DNA from: Desulfobacteraceae bacterium
GTDB lineage: Bacteria; Desulfobacterota; DSM-4660; Desulfatiglandales; Desulfatiglandaceae
NCBI GenBank assembly: GCA_011042035.1
Contig: DQZA01000264.1
Span: forward strand, 1 to 28,999
Direction of reading: 5' to 3'
Length of the DNA stretch: 28,999 nucleotides
Part shown: positions 1 to 10,129 of the stretch, piece after piece
How the letters are laid out: the number at the start of each line of letters is the position of its first letter
How positions within the stretch are numbered: the stretch's first letter is position 1
The notes under the pieces: generated by a model
Database searches by the model: none
What the model was told of the DNA's origin: nothing
The model's input: only the letters and a program-made list of their open reading frames with translations
Program-made: the position numbers and the translations under genes

Positions 1-925
1 GAACGACTACCTCCATGGAATGGTTTTCCTCGTCCACTACCACCCGAATTATCTCCGCAGGGGCTAAGGCATTGCATATGAACTTGGCTGGATCAGGGTC
101 CCATGTCACAATATCTATTTTTTCTCCTCTCAGTTCTTGGACAACAGCCTGGACCCTGCTCCCTTTCATTCCAACGCAGGCCCCGACCGGGTCCACGTCA
201 GGGTCTCTTGAATAGACAGCTATCTTGGAGCGACTCCCAGGTTCCCTGGCAACTTGCATTATCTTCACAATACCCTCTGATATCTCAGGAACCTCGTTTT
301 CAAAGAGAGCTGAAAGAAAGTTGGGGTGTGTCCTGGACAGAATAATCTGAGGGCCTCTACTGTACTGCTTCACGTCCAGGATGTAGGCCCTTATTCTGTC
401 TCCTTGCCGATAAGATTCCCTGGGGATCTGCTCCCTTGGGGGCAATTCCGCCTCGGTACGGCCCAGGTTAACTATTATTGAACCTCTATCAAATCGCTGC
501 ACTATGCCGTTGATGATCTCTCCTTTTCTATCCTTGAAATCATCGTAAACAATATCCCTCTCAGCCTCTTTGAGCCTCTGCATGATAACCTGCTTAGCCG
601 ACTGCGCCGCAATCCTGCCAAAGGCAGTAGTTTCCATCTTCATGCCGAGGCTGTCACCAACTTCGCATTCAGGGTCCAGCTTCCTTGCTTCTTCCAGGCA
701 AACCTGCACACGCTCGTCAGTGACCCTATCCACCACCTCCTTGAATTCAAAGACCTCAACTTCCCCCAGATCCGGGTTAAAACTCACCTCGATATCCTTA
801 TCAGGCCCGAGCTTCTTTTTGGCAGCGGTCTTCACAGCCTCCTCAAGGGCCTCAATAAGCACCTCCTGGTCCAGCCCCTTTTCCCGGCTTACTTGGTCTA
901 TCATTCTTTTCAAGTCTGAAATCAT
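1..925 (-). CDS. nusA: Transcription termination/antitermination factor NusA (N-terminal part, cut by window edge)
   Basis: NusA binds RNA polymerase and nascent RNA and modulates pausing, termination and antitermination. The minus-strand frame is open for 308 codons from an ATG at 925 to the left edge. The translation starts MISDLKRMIDQVSREKG, typical of the NusA N-terminal RNAP-binding domain. It continues through an S1 region (GEIINGIVQRFDRGSIIVNL, about residues 130-200) and a first KH domain (DPVGACVGMKGSRVQ). It breaks off at DEENHSMEVVV, just before the second KH domain. The KH2 domain and anything C-terminal lie outside the window. A purine-rich GAGAGGAAGAG precedes the ATG. It lies 76 bases downstream of rimP, the conserved rimP-nusA pair, so co-transcription is expected. 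Family assignment is very secure; only the 3' end is missing. Confidence 0.96.
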   Translation of the reverse strand, partial: MISDLKRMIDQVSREKGLDQEVLIEALEEAVKTAAKKKLGPDKDIEVSFNPDLGEVEVFEFKEVVDRVTDERVQVCLEEARKLDPECEVGDSLGMKMETTAFGRIAAQSAKQVIMQRLKEAERDIVYDDFKDRKGEIINGIVQRFDRGSIIVNLGRTEAELPPREQIPRESYRQGDRIRAYILDVKQYSRGPQIILSRTHPNFLSALFENEVPEISEGIVKIMQVAREPGSRSKIAVYSRDPDVDPVGACVGMKGSRVQAVVQELRGEKIDIVTWDPDPAKFICNALAPAEIIRVVVDEENHSMEVVV

Positions 926-966
926 TCTCTTCCTCTCTCTGAAACAGAATCCTTCCTATAAATTCG

Positions 967-986
967 TCCTGATAACTTTCTCAGGA
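967..986 (-). other. Short inverted repeat in the rimP-nusA gap
   Basis: The gap between rimP and nusA holds a perfect 6-base inverted repeat, TCCTGA / TCAGGA, around an 8-base loop. In the transcript it would form a small hairpin about 40 bases before the nusA start. No U-tract follows it, so it is not an intrinsic terminator. It could be an RNA-processing or pausing site, or chance. Confidence 0.3.
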
Positions 987-1001
987 TTACCCCCATGGCA
1001 G

Positions 1002-1472
1002 CTATTCAAATGAGTAAAGGAGATTGGCCTTTTCTAACCCGTCCAACGCCAGCTCCACAACGTCTTGTTCTATCCTTATTGTGATGACCCCTTGGCTGCA
1101 GCTTTCCAGCAAACCTGTGAAATTTCGTCTTCCATTAAGGGGAACCTTGGTCCTCACTTTTATTTTCTTGCCAGTCGCCCAGATAAAATCCTTTTCTTTC
1201 CGCAAAGGCCTGTTTAAGCCCGGTGAAGAGACCTCCAAAATGTAGGCACCAGAAATGACTCCTTTTACATCCAGTAAGTCACCTATTTCATTACTGACAT
1301 CAGCGCAATCATCAATCGTCACACCACCAGGCTTGTCGATATAGACCCTCAATACCCATCTACCCCTCTCGGTAACGTATTCCACGTCAACAAGATCAAG
1401 GCCTAGGTCCTCAACCACCGGCTCTATTATGGTGATAACCTTGTGAGCTATCTGTTGAGCAGTATCAGCCAT
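1002..1472 (-). CDS. rimP: Ribosome maturation factor RimP
   Basis: RimP is a cytoplasmic assembly factor for the 30S ribosomal subunit. The 156-residue product has the usual family length and two-domain layout. The N-terminal alpha/beta domain carries the hallmark LVDVEYVTERGRWVLRVYID and GGVTIDDCADVSNEI segments, followed by LEVSSPGLNRPLRKEKDF. The C-terminal part (about residues 85-156) is the SH3-like domain. The ATG at 1472 is preceded by only a weak GGAA about 11 bases upstream, and no better start is visible. The gene follows a tRNA-Gly and its terminator and precedes nusA. E. coli has a comparable arrangement (metY-rimP-nusA), with a different tRNA. Confidence 0.97.
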   Translation of the reverse strand: MADTAQQIAHKVITIIEPVVEDLGLDLVDVEYVTERGRWVLRVYIDKPGGVTIDDCADVSNEIGDLLDVKGVISGAYILEVSSPGLNRPLRKEKDFIWATGKKIKVRTKVPLNGRRNFTGLLESCSQGVITIRIEQDVVELALDGLEKANLLYSFE

Positions 1473-1486
1473 ACCAGACTATTTCC

Positions 1487-1515
1487 AATTAAAAAGCGGG
1501 CTCTCAGGCCCGCTT
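1487..1515 (-). terminator. Rho-independent terminator or attenuator between tRNA-Gly and rimP
   Basis: On the minus strand an 8-base perfect stem, AAGCGGGC / GCCCGCTT (1494-1501 and 1508-1515), with a 6-base loop is followed by TTTAATT. This is a classic intrinsic terminator. It lies downstream of the tRNA-Gly and only 15 bases before the rimP start codon. It would end the tRNA transcript, or act as an attenuator for transcripts running on into rimP-nusA. Confidence 0.85.
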
Positions 1516-1719
1516 CTACCATTTGCAGACTATAATGAACCGCGGCAACTTACATTGCGGAATGATAAGCGCGATATAAGAGTCCACCGTCCAGTCCGCA
1601 ATTCGAAGAAACCGGACAATGTCCGGCAACCTCAAAAAGGGAATCAGGCCCGGTCAAGCCCTCCAGTGTGCACGCCCAACTGAAAATTTCTGCGTGAACA
1701 CGAGGTACACAAATAAAAC
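1516..1719. other. Intergenic spacer between tRNA-Gly and the terminator
   Basis: About 200 bases carry no convincing gene. On the minus strand they contain a plausible promoter (separate entry, 1573-1601). Ten bases upstream of it is a perfect 7-base inverted repeat around one base, CCGGACA-A-TGTCCGG (1612-1626), which could be an operator or a small hairpin. ORFs that cross this stretch also run through the tRNA and are not credible. A small RNA ending at the 1487-1515 terminator cannot be excluded. Confidence 0.5.
1573..1601 (-). promoter_or_regulatory. Candidate promoter for rimP-nusA
   Basis: On the minus strand TTGCGG (-35, 1596-1601) and TATATC (-10, 1573-1578) are separated by exactly 17 bases. 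The predicted start near 1566 would put the terminator-like hairpin at 1487-1515 inside a leader of about 95 bases before rimP. The match is moderate and comes only from reading the sequence. Confidence 0.4.
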
Positions 1720-1795
1720 TGGAGCGGGCAACGGGATTCGAACCCGCGACACCAAGCTTGGGAAGCTTGTACTCTACCAGCTGAGCTATGCCCGC
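1720..1795 (-). tRNA. tRNA-Gly (anticodon CCC)
   Basis: The minus strand folds into a complete 76-base cloverleaf. The acceptor arm GCGGGCA pairs with TGCCCGC, and the D arm is GCTC/GAGT. The anticodon stem CAAGC/GCTTG closes the loop TTCCCAA, giving anticodon CCC (glycine, codon GGG). The T arm carries TTCGAAT between GCGGG and CCCGT. The discriminator base is T and the 3' CCA is encoded. It has a good promoter at 1844-1872 and a terminator downstream at 1487-1515, so it can be transcribed alone or as a leader to rimP-nusA. Confidence 0.97.
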
Positions 1796-1843
1796 TCTTA
1801 AGCTCCCGTCCCATATACTCCCATGGAACGGTTACCATTTTGT

Positions 1844-1872
1844 ATTTTACTCACCCTGTGGCTATCCGTCAA
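1844..1872 (-). promoter_or_regulatory. Promoter for tRNA-Gly
   Basis: On the minus strand TTGACG (1867-1872), a 17-base spacer and TAAAAT (1844-1849) form a near-consensus sigma70-type promoter. The expected start near 1837 gives a leader of about 40 bases before the tRNA 5' end at 1795. It lies back-to-back with the corC promoter at 1896-1924. Confidence 0.75.
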
Positions 1873-1895
1873 GAGCTTAATTCCACCCAATTTTC

Positions 1896-1924
1896 TTGAC
1901 AGAATAAGAATACAGAACTAAAAT
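1896..1924 (+). promoter_or_regulatory. Promoter for corC-lnt
   Basis: TTGACA (1896-1901), a 17-base spacer and TAAAAT (1919-1924) form a strong sigma70-type promoter. Transcription would begin near 1931, about 77 bases before the corC start codon. The -10 hexamer is identical to that of the divergent tRNA promoter, and the two -35 boxes are only 23 bases apart. Confidence 0.78.
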
Positions 1925-2007
1925 TTCTAAAGATTGTCAAGGCAAACAAACCTGCCTCCCAAATAAGGCCATTTTAAAAGAGTTTTAGACGGGGTGATTA
2001 TACACCA

Positions 2008-2883
2008 TTGGGCGACGGCTCTGAACAAGGTCTATTTCGTTTTTTCAAGCTATTTAAGAAGAGAAAGTCTCACCTTACTGATACCCACGATCTCGCCGAA
2101 GAAATCCATGATCTAATGGACGAAGGTCAAGCAAAGGGCCTCATTAGTGGCGAGGAGACTAATATGGTCTTTGGTGCCCTACACCTTAGGGAGACTAAGG
2201 CCCATTCTGTAATGGTTCCGAGGACCGAGATTTCCTCGGCTCCCCTTGACAGCTCCTTAGGAGAAGTAATCAAACTGGTTAACCAATGCGGCCACACTAG
2301 AATCCCCATCCATAAAGAAAGCATAGACAAAATCGTAGGCATTTTGCATGCAAAGGACCTTCTTAAGCTATGGGGAAAGGAGCCAGATACAAAACTCCCT
2401 TTTGATATCCTGAGGCCGCCTTTTTTTGTCCCAGAGACTCAAAGCATAAACGAGGTCTTGAAAAGCCTTAAGGAAAAGAAAACGCATCTGGCAATTGTAA
2501 CGGATGAATACGGCGGGACATCAGGGATCATCACTATAGAGGATATCATTGAAGAGATTGTTGGTGAAATTTTAGATGAACACGACACCGAAGTACCCCT
2601 GCTTTCAAGAATAAACGAAAACACCTTCCTTGTCGATGCCAAACTGGAGATAGAAAAACTTGAGGATGCCTTGGGTATCGAACTTCCAAAAGGTGACTAT
2701 GAATCTGTAGGCGGATTCATAATAAATCTGCTCGGAAGACTCCCTGAGGTTGGTGAAAAGATCAGATATGAAGGACTAATCATGACAATTCAGCAAGCCG
2801 ACCTGCGAAAGGTTGAAAAGATTCTTGTCCGGGTAATCCCTTCCCCTGAGCAATTGTCCTCCCAGGAAAAATCGGCCACCTGA
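2008..2883 (+). CDS. corC: CorC/HlyC-family CBS-domain protein (YbeX-like)
   Basis: The 291-residue protein has an acidic-basic N-terminal region without membrane segments, then a CBS-domain pair (about 66-125 and 133-190; motifs MVPRTEI, GHTRIP, DEYGGTSGIITIEDIIEEIVGEI). A C-terminal CorC_HlyC domain follows (about 200-280; DYESVGGFIINLLGRLPEVGE). Length and layout match E. coli YbeX/CorC (292 residues), which is linked to magnesium/cobalt handling and, in later work, to ribosome metabolism. The predicted start is TTG at 2008, behind GGGGTGA; no ATG fits. Its position directly upstream of lnt matches the E. coli ybeX-lnt order. Some databases label the family hemolysin C; nothing here suggests a toxin. 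Confidence 0.93.
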   Translation: MGDGSEQGLFRFFKLFKKRKSHLTDTHDLAEEIHDLMDEGQAKGLISGEETNMVFGALHLRETKAHSVMVPRTEISSAPLDSSLGEVIKLVNQCGHTRIPIHKESIDKIVGILHAKDLLKLWGKEPDTKLPFDILRPPFFVPETQSINEVLKSLKEKKTHLAIVTDEYGGTSGIITIEDIIEEIVGEILDEHDTEVPLLSRINENTFLVDAKLEIEKLEDALGIELPKGDYESVGGFIINLLGRLPEVGEKIRYEGLIMTIQQADLRKVEKILVRVIPSPEQLSSQEKSAT

Positions 2884-2902
2884 AAGGGACAACTCCATTA
2901 CA

Positions 2903-4453
2903 ATGACCAGAGCGAATCTTACCCAAAAATCCGATTATGTGATGGCAGCTTTTTGGGGCTTGCTCTTTGCGGCTGTATTTCCTCCCTCGCCTTTTGGATG
3001 GCTTGCCTGGATTTCACTTGCACCGCTGTTTAAGCTCGTGGAAAACAAGGAATGCCGAACCGCGTTTGGTCTAGGTTGGACATGGGGCGTTGCCCACTTT
3101 GTGGCCCTTATTTACTGGATCGTGATTGCTGTTGGCCATTATGGAAAGATGTCCTTTATTACAGCCATTGCTGCCGTGCTTCTTCTGGCCATTTATCTAG
3201 CCATATATCCTGCCTTGTTTTGCAGCTTAGTCGTATTGCTCAAAGATACGAAATCTGCCTCAGTCTGGATCCCTTTTTCATGGGTTGCCCTTGAGTATGG
3301 CAGGGCCAAGCTACTGACAGGTTTTCCGTGGTGCCTCACAGGGTATTCCCAATATAATCATCCGCTCCTCATCCAGGTCGCAGCGATTTTTGGTGTGTAT
3401 GGCCTTTCATTCGCAATAATATTGGTCAATTGGTATTGCTACAAGGTTTTTCTGGCCCGGAATAATCATTCCTTGCGCCAATTGATCCAGAGCAGCCTTT
3501 TTACCTTCCTCTGTGTTGCGGTAATCTTATGGTTCGGTTACCAACAGTTGCACCCAAGTATCATACCAACACAAAGAAAAGAGACTTCCCTAAGTGTTGC
3601 AATCGTGCAGCCCAGTATTGATCAGTCGCTCAAGTGGGACACACGGTTCCAAAACAAGACAATGGAGCTGTACGAGACCCTTACAAGGGCTGCAGCCAGT
3701 TCAAATCCCGATCTGGTGATTTGGCCAGAAACTGCCACCCCTTTCTTTTTCCAGGCCAACGAACCAATGGCCAAGAGGGTTGTGGCCCTGAGCCAAGAGC
3801 TTAACTGTCCAATTCTTTTTGGCAGCCCAGCATACGAGGAATCTGAATCGAACACCAGATATTACAATAGAGCGTATCTTCTCAAACCTGACGGAAGTAT
3901 GCCTCAGTATTATGATAAGGTGCATTTGGTACCATTTGGCGAGTATGTGCCCTTGGCAAGAGTGTTATCCTTCGTCGGTAAGCTCGTACCTGGGGCAGGA
4001 AGTTTCAGCCCCGGGTCATCCTTTAGACCCATCGAGTTTCACGGCTCAAGATTTGGCGTTATGATCTGCTTTGAGGCAATATTTCCTGAAATTTCCAGGA
4101 CAGAAAAAAGGCAAGGGGCAGAATTCTTTGTGAACCTGACCAATGACGCCTGGTTCGGTAAGACCAGCGCCCCATACCAGCATCTGGCAATGACAGTATT
4201 CCGCGCTGTGGAAAACAGGGTTCCTTTGGTGAGGGCAGCTAATACGGGGTTCAGCGCAATTATAGATCCCTACGGACGGATTAAGGCAAAAAGTAGGCTT
4301 TTCACAAAAGAGGTGTTAGTGGGGAAAATAACCGTGTCTTCCACCCATGCCTCCACCTTCTATGAGCGTTACGGAGACCTGTTTGCAAAGGCCGCGCTTC
4401 TGATATCCTTTTCTGTTTTCATTATCGCTCTCGTGCAGCGAAAAGGGAGATAG
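2903..4453 (+). CDS. lnt: Apolipoprotein N-acyltransferase Lnt
   Basis: Lnt adds the third acyl chain to the N-terminal cysteine of lipoproteins in the inner membrane. The 516-residue product has about seven N-terminal hydrophobic segments (residues 14 to about 220), then a periplasmic nitrilase-fold domain and a final C-terminal membrane helix. The catalytic triad can be read directly: Glu276 in IWPETATPFFF, Lys339 in YYDKVHLVPFGEYVP and Cys389 in MICFEAIFPE. These lie close to the E. coli positions 267/335/387. The conserved NDAWFG and AMTVFRAVENRVPLVRAANTG segments follow. It begins 19 bases after corC and is probably co-transcribed with it. Confidence 0.97.
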   Translation: MTRANLTQKSDYVMAAFWGLLFAAVFPPSPFGWLAWISLAPLFKLVENKECRTAFGLGWTWGVAHFVALIYWIVIAVGHYGKMSFITAIAAVLLLAIYLAIYPALFCSLVVLLKDTKSASVWIPFSWVALEYGRAKLLTGFPWCLTGYSQYNHPLLIQVAAIFGVYGLSFAIILVNWYCYKVFLARNNHSLRQLIQSSLFTFLCVAVILWFGYQQLHPSIIPTQRKETSLSVAIVQPSIDQSLKWDTRFQNKTMELYETLTRAAASSNPDLVIWPETATPFFFQANEPMAKRVVALSQELNCPILFGSPAYEESESNTRYYNRAYLLKPDGSMPQYYDKVHLVPFGEYVPLARVLSFVGKLVPGAGSFSPGSSFRPIEFHGSRFGVMICFEAIFPEISRTEKRQGAEFFVNLTNDAWFGKTSAPYQHLAMTVFRAVENRVPLVRAANTGFSAIIDPYGRIKAKSRLFTKEVLVGKITVSSTHASTFYERYGDLFAKAALLISFSVFIIALVQRKGR

Positions 4454-4565
4454 GGATTGACTTGCGCTTTTCGAAATAAGCGGTTGTCTTTGTGACCATT
4501 TTCATCTATTTTTGAAATAGACCGATTGATAAACATGACTTGTATCAATGTAGGAGGAAAACACA

Positions 4566-5718
4566 ATGATTTACGAAGAACTGGAAGAGCGCATAGATAA
4601 GCTTGCTTCCCAATTGGACTCCTTAAGGGGGCATCTTTGACATCGATGGCCTTGAAGTACAGCTAGATAAACTGGAAAAGGTAATGGGCGAACCCTCATT
4701 TTGGCAAAGAGACCAGGAAGAAACATCTAGAATAAGTCAACAGAGGGCCACTGTCCAAGAAAAGGTGGACCGCTGGAGAAAGTATCAGGAAGCTGTTGAG
4801 GAAGCCAAAATTTTGGCTGAAATGGCGCTTGAGGAAAATGACGAGGAGACATTAGAAGAGGTTGTCAAAGAGGTTCGTCGCCTTGAAAAGGAGATAAGCA
4901 CCTTAGAGACCCAATCGCTACTTGCGGACCCAGATGATATCCGAAACGCTATTGTGGCAATAAACGCTGGAGCTGGTGGGACCGAGGCTCAGGATTGGGT
5001 TCAAATGTTATTCCGGATGTACACGCGTTGGGCTGAAGATAAGGCAATGAAAGTCAATGTAATTGACTTTCTCGCAGGAGAGGAGGCTGGGATAAAAAAT
5101 GTTACATTCACGGTGGTAGGCCCTTATGCCTATGGGCTCCTCAAGTCGGAACACGGAATACACAGAATGGTGAGAATTTCTCCCTTTGATGCGACGGGCA
5201 GGAGACATACCTCATTTGCTTCGGTTTCCGTTCTTCCGGAAATAGACACCGATATTAAGATCGAGATCGATGACAAGGATCTTCGGATTGATACCTTTAG
5301 GGCCAGCGGACCAGGAGGTCAACATGTAAACAAGACCAGTTCGGCCGTGCGAATTACCCACCTCCCTACAGGCATAGTCGTACAATGCCAAAACGAGAAA
5401 TCGCAGCATCGAAACAAGGACATGGCCATGAAGGTGCTGAAGGCAAAACTCTATGAACTGGAGAAGAAAAAACAGGAGGCCAAGAAACAAGAGCTCCATC
5501 AGTCACAGAAAGAGATCGCGTGGGGAAGTCAGATACGCTCTTACGTGTTTAATCCCTACCGAATGGTAAAAGATCATCGCACTGGTGTTGAGGTTGGGGA
5601 TTTGGAAAGGGTAATGGATGGAAATATTGATCCCTTTATTGACGCTTACCTTCGGATGAAGCTTAAAGAAGATGTGGCTGAAAGGACAGCCACTGCTGCC
5701 CAGGAAGCAAGTGCATAA
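4566..5718 (+). CDS. prfB: Peptide chain release factor 2 (RF2), expressed by programmed +1 frameshift
   Basis: RF2 releases the finished chain at UGA and UAA codons. The gene is in two frames. An ATG at 4566, behind AGGAGG, opens a 24-codon leader ending in CTT-TGA (stop at 4638-4640). Skipping T4638 continues as GAC (4639) into the long frame, giving 383 residues in all. Numbered this way the codon-recognition SPF falls at 205-207 and the catalytic GGQ at 250-252, exactly the E. coli RF2 positions, which supports the joined model. The SPF motif (VRISPFDATGRRHTS) distinguishes RF2 from RF1. The C-terminus runs slightly past the E. coli protein (365 residues). Expression should be autoregulated, because low RF2 slows reading of the UGA and favours the shift. 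Confidence 0.97.
4626..4641 (+). promoter_or_regulatory. prfB: RF2 programmed +1 ribosomal frameshift site
   Basis: AGGGGG (internal Shine-Dalgarno-like element, 4626-4631), a three-base spacer CAT, then CTT TGA C. This differs from the E. coli prfB site only in the spacer codon. The ribosome slips from CUU to UUU and reads GAC next. All functional parts (SD-like element, slippery CUU, in-frame UGA followed by C) are intact. Confidence 0.96.
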
Positions 5719-5729
5719 CCCTGGTCGTT

Positions 5730-7493
5730 CTATCCGCCCTGGTAGACCAGATTGATACTATCAATATATCTCTTTATGCCCTTGGCAATGCCTTCGGCTA
5801 GCCGTGCTTGGTAGGTATGATTTAAGAGTCTCTTTCTTTCAGTGGAGTTTGTCAGGAAACCTGTCTCTATGAGTACAGAAGGCATCTGCGCTCCTATCAG
5901 TACATAGAATGGGGCCTGTTTTACCCCCAGGCTACGAATCCTTGAGTATCGCCTAGAGAGTTCAGAGGTTATCCCCTTTTGGATATCGTAGGCCAACCGG
6001 CTGGACTCGTGGATCTTCGTGTTCAGCAAAAGGTCACTTAAAATAGCCTGGAGATCGCTTATGTTTTTCTGGGTGGTGGCGTTCTCGCGGGCTGCAACCA
6101 GTACGGCCCTCTCATCTGTGGCCATATTGAGATAATATGTCTCAATACCATGTACCCACCGTTTTCTATGGGCATTGACGTGCAAGGAAATGAAAAGATC
6201 AGCCTTTTTCATATTGGCAATGGCAGTCCTTCTCTCAAGCGGTAAAAACACGTCTTTAGTCCTGGTGAGATATACCTCGCAGCCCAGCTTCTGTTTCAAC
6301 TTTTTTGCCAGAATCTTAGCTATTCTTAGAACTATATCCTTTTCTCTTACTCCTCTGCCCACATAGCACCCTGGATCCTTCCCACCATGCCCCGGATCTA
6401 TCACGATTCTGTTTACATTGAGACCCAGTTGCCTTGCGAGGGTAACAGAATTGTCAGGCTTCTTGTTCTTTCTAATACCATGCCTTACTCTTCTCTTGGG
6501 AAGTTTCGCAATCGTTTTCTTTTCTTTTGGTTTGGCTCCCTGTGCTCGTTTTACATCCACCACGATCCTAAAGGGATCATATAAATGAAATATTTTGTAT
6601 GCTCCAATGCTTTCAAGGTCTAGGACAACCCTCACTGTGGAATTTTTATATTGCGCCGCCCTTGCCCTGTGAAGCAGACCATCCTTTATTGGTATCTGGG
6701 TGTCAATGTCAGGGCTTACCCGTACCCCTTGTAAGTCTATGTAGATCCTCCTGGGTTTTCCTGATGTGGGGTCCTCTTCCAAAAGGTTGTGCGTGTACTT
6801 TACGGGCCGGTCAAGATCCACTACCACCCTAGTGTAATTAGGCGTCGACCAGTGGCGTATATCCTTCACTTTGGCCAAGCCATTTCGATTTTGCCTCTTA
6901 ACCTCTTGTGCTTCTTTTATGAGGTCCTTCTTTCGCAATTGAAGCGCAAGCTTATTCAGCATCTTTTTGGCCTTGGGGCGGTAGTTTCCCATAGGGTACT
7001 TGATATCTACCCGCAGGAACTCCACATAGGCCTTTGCAGGGTCTTTCTTATATTTGTAATAGATTTCCCCGATTCGGTACTGGGCATCGTCGGCTACGCC
7101 ATGGGATGGGTATCTCTCAACTATCTGTCGGTAGAGGGTGAGAGCTTGATCAAGGTCTTTTCTTGACCCAGAATAAAGATGAAGCAGGGTGTATAGCCGC
7201 GCCTCGCGATAAAGGGCAAGGGGGGCCTCGTCGGATTTCGGATAGGTCTTGGCAATGTAATCATAGCGGTTAATACACTTCAGCCAGTAATGCCGAAACT
7301 TCTTCTTTTTCTTCGAAGCAAACAAAGATGCCTTACACTTATCTGCCTTTTCCAGAAGGTAAGTGGCTCTTGATTTCCCCTTGACAGCCCCCGCAGACTC
7401 ATCCGAGCCTCTGAGTGGATAAGCCAATACAATGGCAACGATGACCAACACAAAGATTCGATTTATGTAGATGGTATCGAGTTTCAACTGCAT
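5730..7493 (-). CDS. N-acetylmuramoyl-L-alanine amidase with TPR-like, AMIN and Amidase_3 domains
   Basis: This zinc hydrolase cleaves the bond between muramic acid and the stem peptide, acting in the periplasm. The 587 residues hold an N-terminal signal or anchor (hydrophobic 11-27) and an alpha-helical TPR/YbgF-like region (about 85-200; YPKSDEAPLALYREARLY, YPSHGVADDAQYRIGEIYY). An AMIN domain follows (about 210-315; RVVVDLDRPVKY, FRIVVDV), then a basic linker and a C-terminal Amidase_3 domain (about 360-580). Zinc ligands and the catalytic glutamate are present: His369 (IDPGHGGKDPG), Glu384, His438 (ISLHVNAH) and Glu543 (VLIETGFLTN). It is AmiC-like but carries an extra TPR-like region. 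Its ATG at 7493 lies one base after the mutS stop, suggesting translational coupling. Confidence 0.94.
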   Translation of the reverse strand: MQLKLDTIYINRIFVLVIVAIVLAYPLRGSDESAGAVKGKSRATYLLEKADKCKASLFASKKKKKFRHYWLKCINRYDYIAKTYPKSDEAPLALYREARLYTLLHLYSGSRKDLDQALTLYRQIVERYPSHGVADDAQYRIGEIYYKYKKDPAKAYVEFLRVDIKYPMGNYRPKAKKMLNKLALQLRKKDLIKEAQEVKRQNRNGLAKVKDIRHWSTPNYTRVVVDLDRPVKYTHNLLEEDPTSGKPRRIYIDLQGVRVSPDIDTQIPIKDGLLHRARAAQYKNSTVRVVLDLESIGAYKIFHLYDPFRIVVDVKRAQGAKPKEKKTIAKLPKRRVRHGIRKNKKPDNSVTLARQLGLNVNRIVIDPGHGGKDPGCYVGRGVREKDIVLRIAKILAKKLKQKLGCEVYLTRTKDVFLPLERRTAIANMKKADLFISLHVNAHRKRWVHGIETYYLNMATDERAVLVAARENATTQKNISDLQAILSDLLLNTKIHESSRLAYDIQKGITSELSRRYSRIRSLGVKQAPFYVLIGAQMPSVLIETGFLTNSTERKRLLNHTYQARLAEGIAKGIKRYIDSINLVYQGG

Positions 7494-7494
7494 A

Positions 7495-10119
<2,625 letters not shown>

Positions 10120-10129
10120 AATCTTTTCA

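Noticed and set aside
570..1013. Plus-strand frame of 147 codons across nusA/rimP
   Set aside because: Serine-rich, low-complexity translation lying antisense to the well-supported nusA N-terminus; no domain resemblance.
1619..1838. Small frames on both strands over the tRNA region
   Set aside because: They run straight through the tRNA-Gly cloverleaf and lack ribosome-binding sites.
2008..2883. Hemolysin annotation for the corC gene
   Set aside because: The protein has only CBS and CorC_HlyC domains and no membrane or toxin features; the name is historical.
4635..4640. In-frame TGA in prfB as an inactivating mutation
   Set aside because: It is the conserved programmed frameshift stop, not a lesion.
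4684..5718. prfB beginning at the ATG at 4684
   Set aside because: The upstream 24-codon frame, the frameshift signal and the exact match of SPF/GGQ numbering to E. coli RF2 show the gene begins at 4566.
5719..5760. CTGGT...ACCAG hairpin between prfB and the amidase gene as a terminator
   Set aside because: The perfect part is too short with almost no loop and no U-tract on either strand.
6789..7166. Plus-strand 125-codon frame inside the amidase gene
   Set aside because: Antisense shadow of a gene with intact catalytic motifs; no domain resemblance.
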